64,000 nucleotides of DNA. It comes from JBGMEA01 sp041447245. Lineage in GTDB: Bacteria; Bacillota; Clostridia; Eubacteriales; Anaerofustaceae. Made by a program: the position numbers and the translations under genes. The DNA is taken from the NCBI GenBank assembly GCA_041447245.1, contig JBGMEA010000015.1, forward strand, positions 1 to 64,000, read 5' to 3'. Under the pieces are notes generated by a model that searched no databases, was not told the DNA's origin, and was given only the letters and a program-made list of their open reading frames with translations. Of this stretch, positions 42,061 to 50,999 are shown in pieces; within the stretch, counting starts at the first letter, position 1, and each line of letters opens with the position of its first letter.

Positions 42061-43233
42061 TCAATTTTCGGTATCCTGCATTTTGCGGTAACTGCGATAT
42101 CCGTTTCCGTCGGACAGATTGACGGACAGCATGCCGTTCGTTGCTTCCGAGGCGTTTATCGTGAGTTTGCTTTTATTTGCATTTGCCTGTGTATTGTCTG
42201 CATCGGTCCACTCCCAGATGAAAACGGCGGAATCTCCGCTGTCCGAAAGTGTGTCGTATGTCAGAGTACCGATTTTGTTGTCGATTTGCAGCGAGTAAGC
42301 CCCGTCTTTTGTCCCGATGATGATGATTTGATTTCCGTGTTTCCATGTTCCGTAAATCAAGTCAAAGAAAATATCCTGTTGCGTACGCTGGATGACGGCC
42401 ACCGTAATGTTCATTATGGTCGTGTTGCCGGAGGCATCCGTCAGGCTCAGCGTCAGCGGATAAGTGCCGACGGTTTGCGTATCGACCGTCCCTCCGACAT
42501 GGATATCCTGCGCGCTGAGCGGCAGGGAATTATCCGATACGGTTACGAAATCGGATAATTCAAAGGTATCGCCCTGCGCAATCTGAACGCTCTTGGATAC
42601 CATGATGACAGGCGCGGTCGTATCGACGACGGTAAAACGGAATGCGACATCTTTGGTTTTATGCGAAGCGCTATTTGTAAGAGAATAAACAACGCGATAG
42701 GTACCGGGGATATTGGATTGGAGATCGGATTGCTTCAGCATGAATGTGTAATGATCCTGCTGATTGTCCCGAAGCGTGACGAGGGTCGCAGGATCAATTC
42801 CCGCAGATGCCTCCAACGTTTCTGTCGGTGCGATCAAGGGGCTGTAGAATACAAAACGGTAAATTCCGATCCAAAGCAGCGACAGGACAAAAATGGCGGC
42901 GGCGTAAAAGAGAAGGCCGTGTCTTTTCTGTTTTTCCTCTTCGTCCTCGTGATTGATCACCGACATAATATCCCGCACTTCCTGTTCGGTCGGATCGTCA
43001 TTGCGGGCATCAATTTCATAGATGAGCGGCTTTTCGGATGCAGGAATTGCGCCTTCCCGAATCGTGGGAAACCCGATCAGCGGACCTTCCTCTTCGGTGT
43101 CGGGCGGAAGCTGCAGCGGGTCAGGCAGAATCTTTTCGATTACTGCGTCATCGTCTTCCAAATAAGCGGAGCAGTACGGGCACAGGATGAGTCCGGTTTC
43201 TGTTTCTTTTCCGCAGTGCTTGCAACGGATCAT
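42061..43233 (-). CDS. zinc-ribbon, single-TM, Ig-like-domain protein (copy B)
   Basis: A 390-residue paralogue of 39648-40814: zinc ribbon CKHCGKETETGLILCPYC, acidic linker, TM at about 107-128, two Ig-like repeats (VVDTTAPVIMVSKSVQIAQGDTF...VTVSDNS and TYPLTLSLTDASGNTTIMNITV) and a terminal beta domain (YGTWKHGNQIIIIGTKDGAYSLQI). It is upstream of the peptidase in the same operon. The ATG lies behind GGAGGGGTTGG. The function is unknown. Confidence 0.8.
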   Translation of the reverse strand: MIRCKHCGKETETGLILCPYCSAYLEDDDAVIEKILPDPLQLPPDTEEEGPLIGFPTIREGAIPASEKPLIYEIDARNDDPTEQEVRDIMSVINHEDEEEKQKRHGLLFYAAAIFVLSLLWIGIYRFVFYSPLIAPTETLEASAGIDPATLVTLRDNQQDHYTFMLKQSDLQSNIPGTYRVVYSLTNSASHKTKDVAFRFTVVDTTAPVIMVSKSVQIAQGDTFELSDFVTVSDNSLPLSAQDIHVGGTVDTQTVGTYPLTLSLTDASGNTTIMNITVAVIQRTQQDIFFDLIYGTWKHGNQIIIIGTKDGAYSLQIDNKIGTLTYDTLSDSGDSAVFIWEWTDADNTQANANKSKLTINASEATNGMLSVNLSDGNGYRSYRKMQDTEN

Positions 43234-43581
43234 CCAACCCCTCCCAAATTTGTTTTGATATGGTACTTTACCTTTATTTTAGCAAAATTCAACCGGAAGT
43301 ACAAGAAAATTAAACGGTGGGGAATACGAAATTTGAATTGATTCTGATGCATCCGAACGGCTCGGAAAGACGAGACAAAAAAAGGACACGGCGGCACCGT
43401 GTCCTTGGCTGCAGAAAAATCAAACCGAGAAACAATCGAAAATTCTTTTGCCTGCATTGCAGCATCCGTCTGATTTTTAATGTGTCTTTTCTTTGGATTC
43501 CGCATCGCATATCGCAATGATGTTGCATTCATTCAGCGGATGCGATATTGCATCCCCTGATCGAATGATCGGAACGGTTGG
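43234..43581. other. intergenic region with terminator of rsgI
   Basis: About 350 nt. The terminator at 43377-43407 and the promoter of the zinc-ribbon operon are the only signals I can support. Confidence 0.5.
43377..43407 (-). terminator. terminator of sigI-rsgI
   Basis: The stem AAGGACACGG / CCGTGTCCTT has a CGGCA loop and eight T on the minus strand. Confidence 0.85.
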
Positions 43582-44529
43582 TTATTTTCCTTTTCCCGAT
43601 CCGCCGCTTCCGTTATCGGAGTTTCCGTTTCCGCTGCCATTGCCGTTTGTCGTCACGACAGGAGCCGTGGTGTCTGTCGTATCGGATGAGCCATCGGTGC
43701 CGGAGGTTCCGTTTTGATAGCCGTTTCCGTTGCCTGAAGAGTCAGGGCTGCCCGATCCGGTGCCGCTTCCCATGCTGTCGGAAGATCCGTTTCCATTGCC
43801 GTTGGTACTGCCGTTGCCGTTGTTTGTGTTGATGGTTTTCATGATGTCTTTGACGGAAACGTTTCTCCAGTCTTCGATATTGACGGAGGAAGGATCATCG
43901 GAAGATGCAATCAAGCGTTCAATCAGATTGAGTTTGCCGGGAGTCAGCCCAAGATCACGGGCTTCCTGCACGAGATTATAGCCCACTGCTACTCCCTGCA
44001 CTTCGACTGCGCGCTGCTGAATCTGTTCCATGTCCATGATTCTTGTCTGAAGCTGTTCCCGAAGCTGATCGGCCGTGCCGTCATTTTTGCATGCCGTCGC
44101 GATCATAATCTGACCGGGATCAGTTCCTTCGAAATATCCTGCAGCGGTGATTTCATCCACTGTCTGTTCCAAAGCGGAACCGATGCTGCTGTATTTCAGA
44201 TTTAAATTTTGCAGAATTTCTTCGCCGTCCCCGTTGACTGCCTGTGCAGACAGCACCAGTCCGAATCGGTTGACGGAATATTCAATGGACGGGTTCACGT
44301 CCAAACTCACATAACTGTAAGGGGAAAAGAATCCCCATGCACCCAGCCCTATGACTACCGCGATTGCAGCTGCTGCCGCATAGCGCGTAACAAAAGATTT
44401 TTTTACTGTAGCTTCCATTGTAATCACCTGTCCTAACGCATATTTTTTGTTTTTGATTTTATGCATGGTGCCTGCATCGTCCAGAGCCGCTGCGTATTTT
44501 TTTTCGCATTGTACAATCACAGCTTTCAT
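43582..44529 (-). CDS. rsgI: RsgI-type anti-sigma factor with low-complexity extracellular tail
   Basis: A 315-residue protein. Residues 1-45 are the RsgI N-terminal domain that binds SigI (MKAVIVQCEKKYAAALDDAGTMHKIKNKKYALGQVI), a TM follows at 49-68, then the conserved extracytoplasmic domain YSYVSLDVNPSIEYSVNRFGLVLSAQAVNGDGEEIL, where autocleavage is known in family members. The final 90 residues are Asn/Gly/Ser/Thr repeats instead of the carbohydrate-binding modules seen in cellulolytic clostridia. ATG 44529 follows AAAGGAGTGCAACAA and overlaps the sigI stop (ATGA). Confidence 0.9.
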   Translation of the reverse strand: MKAVIVQCEKKYAAALDDAGTMHKIKNKKYALGQVITMEATVKKSFVTRYAAAAAIAVVIGLGAWGFFSPYSYVSLDVNPSIEYSVNRFGLVLSAQAVNGDGEEILQNLNLKYSSIGSALEQTVDEITAAGYFEGTDPGQIMIATACKNDGTADQLREQLQTRIMDMEQIQQRAVEVQGVAVGYNLVQEARDLGLTPGKLNLIERLIASSDDPSSVNIEDWRNVSVKDIMKTINTNNGNGSTNGNGNGSSDSMGSGTGSGSPDSSGNGNGYQNGTSGTDGSSDTTDTTAPVVTTNGNGSGNGNSDNGSGGSGKGK

Positions 44530-45254
44530 TTGTTGCACTCCTTTCTGATGATCGGCAGATATTCGGTCAAGCAGGGACAATCCCGGGTCAGTATCTCTGC
44601 TGCCGCTATTATATAATTACGGTGACGTTCCATGATTTTTCGGGGGATTTTGCAATTTTTTTCGATTGCTGATACAGGAAGTGTTCGTTTTGTTCGGAGC
44701 GCGCTCATCAGCGCCGGTTCCCGAACCAACAGCGCAACCGCTTTTGCGCAGGCTTTTTTGGTTTTTTCCGCTTTCGGCGAGCAGTCGGCAAGGCTCATAA
44801 AGTCAAATCCATAGTCGTGCAGCACTGCGGAAATTTCTTCGATTTCCTCAGCCGCAGACCGTTCTTCCCACTGAATCAGCTGCTCCTTTTCTGCGGAGGT
44901 AAGGGGAATCAATTCGTCCGATTCATCCTGCGTATCCAGCTCGAATACGCGCGGATCACAGGGGATCTCAGCGGAAAATTTCTGCTCTTTTCGGATGTGA
45001 TCGATCAACCGCCGTTTGATGACAAGTCGGGCGAAGGAATCGAAATTTCCTTTGTCTGCATCATATTCGCGGATCGCCTGCATGAATGCCGTCAGCGCAA
45101 CACTGTATTCATCGTCGTTTTTTGTGACGTATCGGTGAGTGACGTTCGATGTGCAGCGAAGCAGCCACAGTTCGTGCTTCGCAAGCAATTGGTGCATCAT
45201 TTCGTTATTGTCTTTTGCCGCGTTCAGTTCGCTGTCTGCGATATCGGTATACAA
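44526..45254 (-). CDS. sigI: RNA polymerase sigma factor SigI
   Basis: A 242-residue SigI-family sigma factor. Region 2 is clear: YVTKNDDEYSVALTAFMQAIREYDADKGNFDSFARLVIKRRLIDHIRKEQ. The C-terminal helix-turn-helix includes LPVSAIEKNCKIPRKIMERHRNYIIAAAEIL. It is paired with RsgI, which holds it at the membrane until a signal. The start is TTG 45254 behind TTGGAGAGCCATA; no upstream ATG is in frame. The regulon is unknown; heat and cell-wall or polysaccharide signals are known for relatives. Confidence 0.9.
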   Translation of the reverse strand: MYTDIADSELNAAKDNNEMMHQLLAKHELWLLRCTSNVTHRYVTKNDDEYSVALTAFMQAIREYDADKGNFDSFARLVIKRRLIDHIRKEQKFSAEIPCDPRVFELDTQDESDELIPLTSAEKEQLIQWEERSAAEEIEEISAVLHDYGFDFMSLADCSPKAEKTKKACAKAVALLVREPALMSALRTKRTLPVSAIEKNCKIPRKIMERHRNYIIAAAEILTRDCPCLTEYLPIIRKECNK

Positions 45255-45323
45255 TATGGCTCTCCAATTTCCTTATTTTATTAGGGGTCTGCTTGTGAAA
45301 AATGTTCCTTATATTATATTTAA

Positions 45324-45351
45324 TTCGCATCACGATATCGAAAAAACGGGG
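45324..45351 (-). promoter_or_regulatory. possible SigI-type promoter of sigI
   Basis: On the minus strand CCCC (45348-45351) and CGAA (45324-45327) are 20 nt apart, loosely like the CCCC...CGAA elements of SigI promoters. A TATAAT-like sequence nearby could be used by the housekeeping sigma factor instead. Confidence 0.3.
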
Positions 45352-45516
45352 AAAGAATCATTTTTTTTGCGAAAAACTGTTCGATATCCGCAACGTGATC
45401 TTCCGGGGGGCGAAAATACTGACAGCGAAGGCAAAAATGATTGTCGGGATTCTTCCTCGGTGATATACTGAATTCAATATACTATTTGATTCAATTCTAT
45501 GATCCGGAGGAAAATT

Positions 45517-46245
45517 ATGTTTGATCCGAACAGCGGATTTTTATATCTGATCGTAGGTATCGTTATCACGTTCGTGATTGCCGAATCGATTTATTTTTTG
45601 AGAAAAGCTTGGAAGCAGGCAAAAAAACTGGGGATAAAAACCGAAGTCCTGAAAAAAACGGTGATCTCGAGCGCGGTGTTTACCATCGCACCTGCCGTAG
45701 CGATTTTGCTCGGCGTGATCGCACTGTCCAAGGCGCTGGGGCTTCCGTTCCCGTGGCTGAGACTCTCGGTGATCGGCGCGCTCACCTACGAAACAACGGC
45801 GGCGGCGACGGCGGCATCGGTGCAGGGTTATACCCTGTCAAATCTGATCACGGACGGGCAGGTGTTCACCGCCATAGCCTGGGTCATGACCATCGGCATC
45901 ATGCTCAGTCCGATTGCGGTGACGTTATTCGCGAAAAAGATTGAAAGCGGCGTGATGAGCATCCGCACCAAAGACGAGAAATGGGGCGAGATATTCATGA
46001 GCGCGCTGTTTCTCGGCATGATCTCGGCGTTTCTCGGCGTCGTATTCGCAACGGTAAACAAAGGGCTCGTCGGATGGATTCCCGTATTCGTTATGATCGC
46101 ATCCGCGTTGATCATGGCGGTCTGCGGGCTGCTTGTGAAAGCTCTGAAGTGGAAATGGATGGAAGATTATGCCCTGCCGATCAGCATGCTCGGCGCCATG
46201 GCGCTCTCCATTCCGATTACAAATATCGTCGGCAGTTTGGTGTAA
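45517..46245 (+). CDS. DUF5058-family membrane protein
   Basis: A 242-residue protein with about six TM segments. A signature-like region GALTYETTAAATAASVQG lies after the second TM pair, and the protein matches my recollection of DUF5058 proteins (SGFLYLIVGIVITFVIAESIYFLRKAWKQAKKLGI at the N-terminus). ATG 45517 follows CGGAGGAAAATT. It is the first of a two-gene unit with 46255-46920, 9 nt apart. Such pairs look like two-subunit transporters, but the substrate is unknown. Confidence 0.8.
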   Translation: MFDPNSGFLYLIVGIVITFVIAESIYFLRKAWKQAKKLGIKTEVLKKTVISSAVFTIAPAVAILLGVIALSKALGLPFPWLRLSVIGALTYETTAAATAASVQGYTLSNLITDGQVFTAIAWVMTIGIMLSPIAVTLFAKKIESGVMSIRTKDEKWGEIFMSALFLGMISAFLGVVFATVNKGLVGWIPVFVMIASALIMAVCGLLVKALKWKWMEDYALPISMLGAMALSIPITNIVGSLV

Positions 46246-46254
46246 GGAGGCATA

Positions 46255-46920
46255 ATGATGAAACAGGAACCATCATACAGAGACAATATTCATAAAGTCG
46301 GGCGCATCTGGACAGTCAGCGGGCTGATCATGCTGCTGCTGGTGCCGACTGCCATCTGCATCCGCTTCCAGGCATGGCCGGAACTCTCCGCAGTCGCCAA
46401 AGGATTGCTCGGCATTATTCCCATTTTCTGGACGGTCGGGGTCATCGAAGTGCTGACGTTTGTGCCGATGCTCGGGACGGGAGGGGCATATCTCGGATTT
46501 ATGACGGGGAATCTTTCCAACCTGAAAGTGCCCTGCGCGCTGAATGCGATGCAGAATGCGAAAGTGGAATCCGGCACGGACGAAGGGGAAGTGATTTCCA
46601 CCATTGCGATTGCGGTGTCTTCTATTGTGACGACCGTCATCATTGCGCTGGGGGTTCTGCTGCTTGCCCAGATTCAGCCGTTTCTGGAATCCGAAATGAT
46701 GCAGCCGGCATTCGACAACATTCTGCCCGCGCTCTTCGGGGGACTCGGTGTGGTGTATATTTCACGCAACTTCAAGATTGCGCTTGTGCCGATGATCTTT
46801 ATGATCGCTCTGTTCGTGATCGTGCCGTCCATGGCGAGTTCCGTGGGGATACTCGTGCCGGTGGGCGCGCTCATTGCCATTGGTGTGGCACGTTTGATGT
46901 ACAAGAAAAATATGCTGTGA
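46255..46920 (+). CDS. membrane partner of the DUF5058 protein
   Basis: A 221-residue protein with about six TM segments. The motif FVPMLGTGGAYLGFMTGNLSNLKVPCALNAMQNAKVESGTDEGEVISTIAIAVSSI lies between TMs and may line a substrate site. ATG follows AAGGAGGCATA, 9 nt after the preceding gene. The two membrane proteins probably form one transport system. Confidence 0.75.
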   Translation: MMKQEPSYRDNIHKVGRIWTVSGLIMLLLVPTAICIRFQAWPELSAVAKGLLGIIPIFWTVGVIEVLTFVPMLGTGGAYLGFMTGNLSNLKVPCALNAMQNAKVESGTDEGEVISTIAIAVSSIVTTVIIALGVLLLAQIQPFLESEMMQPAFDNILPALFGGLGVVYISRNFKIALVPMIFMIALFVIVPSMASSVGILVPVGALIAIGVARLMYKKNML

Positions 46921-47002
46921 GATTGATAAACGAATAGAAAAATGAGGAACGCATTCGGTGTGTTCCTTTTTTATTGATGGATGATTGCGTGATAATCTAC
47001 CG

Positions 47003-47415
47003 GGAACGCGTATCACGCGTTCCGTGTGATACGAGCCGTATACTCATGAAATGCGGATGGTTGAGGATTGGTTGGATGTCCGTTGTTTGTAGGGTTATGA
47101 CTGATTGTTATGTAGTCTCGGGACATTCGCCCGAGAGCGAACCCACTTTTTCACAAAAAGTGGGCAAAAAATACCAAACGATTGCGTCACATGGAATGTC
47201 AGCCTACGCAATTCAGACAAACATCGCCTCGGCGCATAATGGGTCGCAGTCCGTTTAGGTCAGCAGCAATACGAATGTGCTCGGCTCTGTTTGTTGCTGA
47301 ATTGTTTCGGGCCATTCCGATGCTTGCAATCAAGTTTGGAACCACCCCACCCGTTTATATCAAAATATGATGCGCTGATTTTTATTGATGTTGTGGTTTC
47401 GGATTTACGATGTAG
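47003..47415. repeat. composite dispersed repeat, copy 5 (diverged)
   Basis: Palindrome A lies at 47003-47023, then a linker. A first hairpin at 47116-47136 (TCTCGGG / CCCGAGA) sits where other copies have CGCCGC/GCGGCG, and a second at 47142-47164 has CCCACTTTTT / AAAAAGTGGG. A core of about 180 nt is only partly similar to copies 1-4 (shared TGTCAGCCT-ACG, GCATAATGG and CACCCGTT blocks). Structure is kept although sequence has drifted. Confidence 0.75.
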
Positions 47416-47892
47416 GGAACGCGTATCACGCGTTTCGTGTGGTGCGTTCGTTGGAATATTCATTGGATGTTCGTTGTTTTTATTTTTTAGATTGACCGAC
47501 AGGTATTTGCCGGGTTGCCGGCAGCAACGCGTTATAAGGTGATTCGCTCCGCAAACTACGCTCATGAAGGGTACGAAATACCAATCGCGCATGAAGTTGA
47601 GTAAGCCCTTCAAAAGCGCGGCAAAAGCTTTACGCTGATGCGCCTCGCGGCATGTCATCCTTTCGGTTTTGACAAAAATTCCTTCGGCAGAAAATCGTTC
47701 GGCAGTCCGTGTAGTTCGGCAGAAACAAAATCTGCTCGGAATTTTTATACCAAAACCGTGCGGGTCATGCCATTGCTCAGTCGCATTACGCTTGAGCGCC
47801 GCCCCACCCGTTCGTGGCGGAATGCGGTGGATTGATTTGATTGTTGTTTTGGTTATAAATATGCAATGTAGGGAACGCGTATCACGCGTTCC
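47416..47892. repeat. composite dispersed repeat, copy 6 (diverged)
   Basis: Palindrome A lies at 47416-47436. A first hairpin at 47508-47523 has a third sequence, TGCCGG / CCGGCA. Arms GAAGGG (47566-47571) and CCCTTC (47606-47611) replace hairpin 2 with a longer loop. The core from about 47612 to 47815 closely matches copies 1-4 (GACAAAAATTCC, ATCTGCTCGGAATTTTTATA). The closing palindrome is at 47872-47892. Confidence 0.8.
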
Positions 47893-47939
47893 GTGCCATG
47901 TGTTCCGTGTTTTCAATGGAGTTCGGGTTTATGTGAAAT

Positions 47940-47972
47940 AAAAAAGACATGCGCAAACGACATGTCCTTGAT
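47940..47972 (-). terminator. terminator of 47988-48422
   Basis: GACATG and CATGTC arms around an 8-9 nt loop are followed by a T run on the minus strand. Confidence 0.75.
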
Positions 47973-47987
47973 TCCTATTGTTTGGTT

Positions 47988-48422
47988 TTACAGCATCCTT
48001 ACTCCAAGTGTGGGCAGATTTTTAAGCCGTTTGAAGAAATCCTGCCGATGAGCCATATAAGGAGTTACGGTGGTGATTTTCTTTTCTTTCGAATACAGCG
48101 CAATGCCGAACAATACGTTTTCGCTCTTGTCAAAATCAGTGTACTCATAGGTTTGTTTTTTTCCGAAATAGGGAGTGAATTCGACTTTTTCACCCGCTAC
48201 GATTTTATATCGGAACAGTGTGATGCCATAAACCAGAGCGACGATGCCGAGCCCGAGAAAGAGAATAATTTCTCCCGTTGAAAAGCTGACCGCTTCTCCC
48301 TGAGCGGTGTAAGCTCCGAATAATGCATCATAAGCAGGGAAAAACACCGCGATGGCGCCGCAAACGAGCAAAATGATGGGGAATGCAATCATATATCGTA
48401 CGGTTACCGTTTTTTTGTTCAT
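47988..48422 (-). CDS. small two-TM protein of unknown function
   Basis: A 144-residue protein with two TM segments (about 9-30 and 50-70), then a 70-residue soluble part (RYKIVAGEKVEFTPYFGKKQTYEYTDFDKSENVLFGIALYSKEKKITTV) with the strand pattern of a PH-like domain. The ATG follows CGGAGGACTT. It is monocistronic. Confidence 0.75.
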   Translation of the reverse strand: MNKKTVTVRYMIAFPIILLVCGAIAVFFPAYDALFGAYTAQGEAVSFSTGEIILFLGLGIVALVYGITLFRYKIVAGEKVEFTPYFGKKQTYEYTDFDKSENVLFGIALYSKEKKITTVTPYMAHRQDFFKRLKNLPTLGVRML

Positions 48423-48619
48423 AAGTCCTCCGAACAGTTTTTCCTATTGTAGCAGATATGAGATGTGTTTGCAACGAAACTTTGAATTCGCAGCGAGGGA
48501 TGGATGCAACGGAGTGTGCTGTGTGCGTACGGTTGACCCGGATTTCACATTCTGATATAATCATTTTCGTTAGACATGCCTAACTGATCACAAAATAAAT
48601 GCGAATCAGGAGACATTCT

Positions 48620-49783
48620 TTGAAGACGAAAAAAAAGAAATCACATAAAAAAACATTGATTTATGCGGTAACCATTGTGCTGTCCGTTATGTATATTGTG
48701 CTCGGCAATCGCCTTGTAACCGGGAAAACCGCGTATTCCGGAGAAGGAAACTATGGATACTATCTCAACGCTCGGGTGACGGAACTTTTGGATCAAACCG
48801 AAAATATCGATGTGCTGGGTTCGAATGACGGATATGATGTTCGATTTCGGGCAATTGTACTGACGGGCGAGAACAAGGGAAAAACCGTCACCGCGGTAAA
48901 AACCTATGACAGTTTTGCCGATACAAAAGGGGAGAACGATATTGCGGTGGGGGACAAGGTGATCCTCTACAGCGACGCAATGACCAATACGCAGGATTGG
49001 ATTTTCATGGCGTATTCCAGAATGTCGGTGCTTCTGATCGTTGCGGCTGCGTTCCTTGTGCTGTTGGTTCTGTTCGGACAGCGCAAAGGATTGAATACAA
49101 TCGTTTCGTTGATTTTTACCATACTGGCAATTTTTGCCGTGTTGGTTCCTGCGATTCTGAGCGGTTACAATATTTATCTCAGTTCGATCATTACCTGTAT
49201 CTATATCTGTGTGATGTCGCTTTTGATCATCAACGGTGCCGATGAAAAGAGTATGACGGCGATATTCGGCTGTCTCGGCGGAATCGCTTTTTCCGGGCTG
49301 CTGATGCTGGTGCTTGATCGGTTCCTGCATCTGACGGGCGTTACGAGCGAAGAGTCGGTTTATCTGATCAGTCTGAATACGGATAATCCGATTGACCTGA
49401 AAGCCATTGTGTTCGGAGCGATTCTGATCGGTGCCATCGGAGCGATTATGGACGTGGCGATGTCGATTGCTTCCTCTTTGTATGAAGTGGCTTCGAGTTC
49501 CAGAGATCCGGGGTTTGCTGCTCTGCTTCGTTCGGGGTTTGAAATCGGAAAAGATATGATGGGTACGATGACCAATACCCTGATCTTGGCTTACATCGGA
49601 AGCTCTCTGGCGCTTGTGCTGCTTTTGGTCGCCTACAATACGCCGCTGATTTATCTGTTCAATCGCGAAATGATTGTGGTCGAAATTCTGCAGGCATTGA
49701 TCGGAAGTTTGGGCATTCTGTTTACCATTCCTCTCACCTCATTGATCGGTGCACGGCTGTATGCCAACCTGCACCGCGCGTAA
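48620..49783 (+). CDS. YibE/F-family membrane protein
   Basis: About 387 residues. A basic N-terminus and TM are followed by an extracytoplasmic domain (RVTELLDQTENIDVLG...FRAIVLTGENKGKTVTAVKTYD..NDIAVGDKVILYSD) and then seven TMs carrying the YibE/F hallmark GAIGAIMDVAMSIASSLYEV and GRDMMGTMTNTLILAYIGSSLAL-like segment. The family function is unknown; transport has been suggested. TTG 48620 has AGGAG at 8 nt; ATG 48599 is in frame but has no ribosome binding site. It is transcribed alone. Confidence 0.85.
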   Translation: MKTKKKKSHKKTLIYAVTIVLSVMYIVLGNRLVTGKTAYSGEGNYGYYLNARVTELLDQTENIDVLGSNDGYDVRFRAIVLTGENKGKTVTAVKTYDSFADTKGENDIAVGDKVILYSDAMTNTQDWIFMAYSRMSVLLIVAAAFLVLLVLFGQRKGLNTIVSLIFTILAIFAVLVPAILSGYNIYLSSIITCIYICVMSLLIINGADEKSMTAIFGCLGGIAFSGLLMLVLDRFLHLTGVTSEESVYLISLNTDNPIDLKAIVFGAILIGAIGAIMDVAMSIASSLYEVASSSRDPGFAALLRSGFEIGKDMMGTMTNTLILAYIGSSLALVLLLVAYNTPLIYLFNREMIVVEILQALIGSLGILFTIPLTSLIGARLYANLHRA

Positions 49784-49832
49784 CGGAAGGGCTGTTTTTA
49801 CTTCAAACGAGTCAGGATAAAGGATATACAAA

Positions 49833-49875
49833 TAAAAAAATGCATTATCTCCTCAAATTTTGATGCATTTTTTTA
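49833..49875. terminator. bidirectional terminator
   Basis: AAAAAAATGCAT and ATGCATTTTTTT arms around an 18-nt AT-rich loop lie between converging genes. Confidence 0.75.
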
Positions 49876-49881
49876 TGGAAA

Positions 49882-50675
49882 TTATGAAATTTTCATTTTG
49901 CTCACATTCGGAACGGACAGCGGTTTGCCTGTGATCCAATCACGGATGATGCGGTTCAATTCATCCTGTGCTGCCCACGGAATATTGTTTGTACAGCCTT
50001 GCATGAGGATTGCTTCGGAATACGGCACCGATTTGCAGATCAGCCGCATTTCCGCAAAGATCTGATCCGGTTCGTCTTCTCCGCAGATGCATAGACAGGG
50101 AGCAAAACAGTCCTCCGTGATGTCGGCGGGAGTATTTTGCCTCAGCGCATGCAGCATGGCGGCGAATCGTTCGCAAAATCCCGATACGGGTTGGGCAGGG
50201 GTATGCGGAGAAGGAATATCGAAATAACTTCGTTCCGCCCATCGCTTGACTGTCGCATTGTCCGCTCGGTAGGTAATGCCCTGTTCTCGTATGCGTCGAG
50301 CAGCATGGAAGAAGCGGAGCTCAGCGATTTTGATGGCGGGCTGATAAGCGTGGCGCTGATGCATCGTTCCGGATAACGTGCCAACAGCTCCATTATGAGT
50401 GCCGCTCCGAAAGAAAATCCGACCAGATGAGCCTGCCCTTCGAACGATACACTGCTTATGAGATCGGCGACGGAATCCGCAGCGGATTCGAAGCAGAATT
50501 TTGTCGGAGGGTCTTCCATGCAATCGACGGAAAAAGTCGGCGCGATGCAGTGATAGTCTTTGAGTGACTCTATCTGAGGCTGCCACATCTGTGCACTCAG
50601 TCCTTCTCCGTGCAGAAACACGATGCAGGGTGCATCTGCGCTTCCGAATTGTTGATATTGTAATTCCTGCTTCAT
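49882..50675 (-). pseudogene. frameshifted alpha/beta-hydrolase
   Basis: From ATG 50675 (ribosome binding site GGGAGTAAGAAT) the frame encodes the front of an alpha/beta-hydrolase: PCIVFLHGEGLSAQMWQPQ, the nucleophile region GFSFGAALIMELLARYP, then SSMLLDAYEN near 50290. From there protein-like sequence continues only in another frame (REQGITYRADNATVKRWAERSYFDIPSP...CICGEDEPDQIFAEM...SEAILMQGCTNNIPWAAQDELNRIIRDWI) to the stop at 49882, including the acid residue and the region expected to hold the catalytic His. One small indel near 50285-50295 explains the break. It is probably inactive; a sequencing error is possible. Confidence 0.8.
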
Positions 50676-50999
50676 ATTCTTACTCCCGATATATGGCCGC
50701 ACATCCGAAGAGATTTTATTCGAATGTGATTGTATATGTAAATAAATGCATTATGCAATATTTTAAATATGCATATAAATTGCGTATTCGGCGAAAAAAG
50801 ACAAAGAAAAAGCGCGAATTCGCGTATTTGGCATTGTCACCGGAATTTTTCGGAAACGGTGATTACGCCGTTGTGTCAAACATGGCGGGAGATTCCGATT
50901 CCGAACGCAGATAGGATGCGGAACTTTCGGTTGCGGAGGCTGCGAATATAACAGACTGCCCGGCGCACTGCCGTTCTGTGCCATGCGGGAGGTTGCCGC
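50676..50999. other. intergenic stretch
   Basis: About 325 nt. Only a short perfect palindrome CGCGAATTCGCG near 50816 and short hairpin arms near 50838-50865 (TCACCG / CGGTGA) are visible. No gene is supported. Confidence 0.4.

Noticed and set aside
50142..50702. Short hydrolase form ending CCMR as an intact gene
   Set aside because: The last part of this frame loses hydrolase character while the true continuation is visible in another frame.
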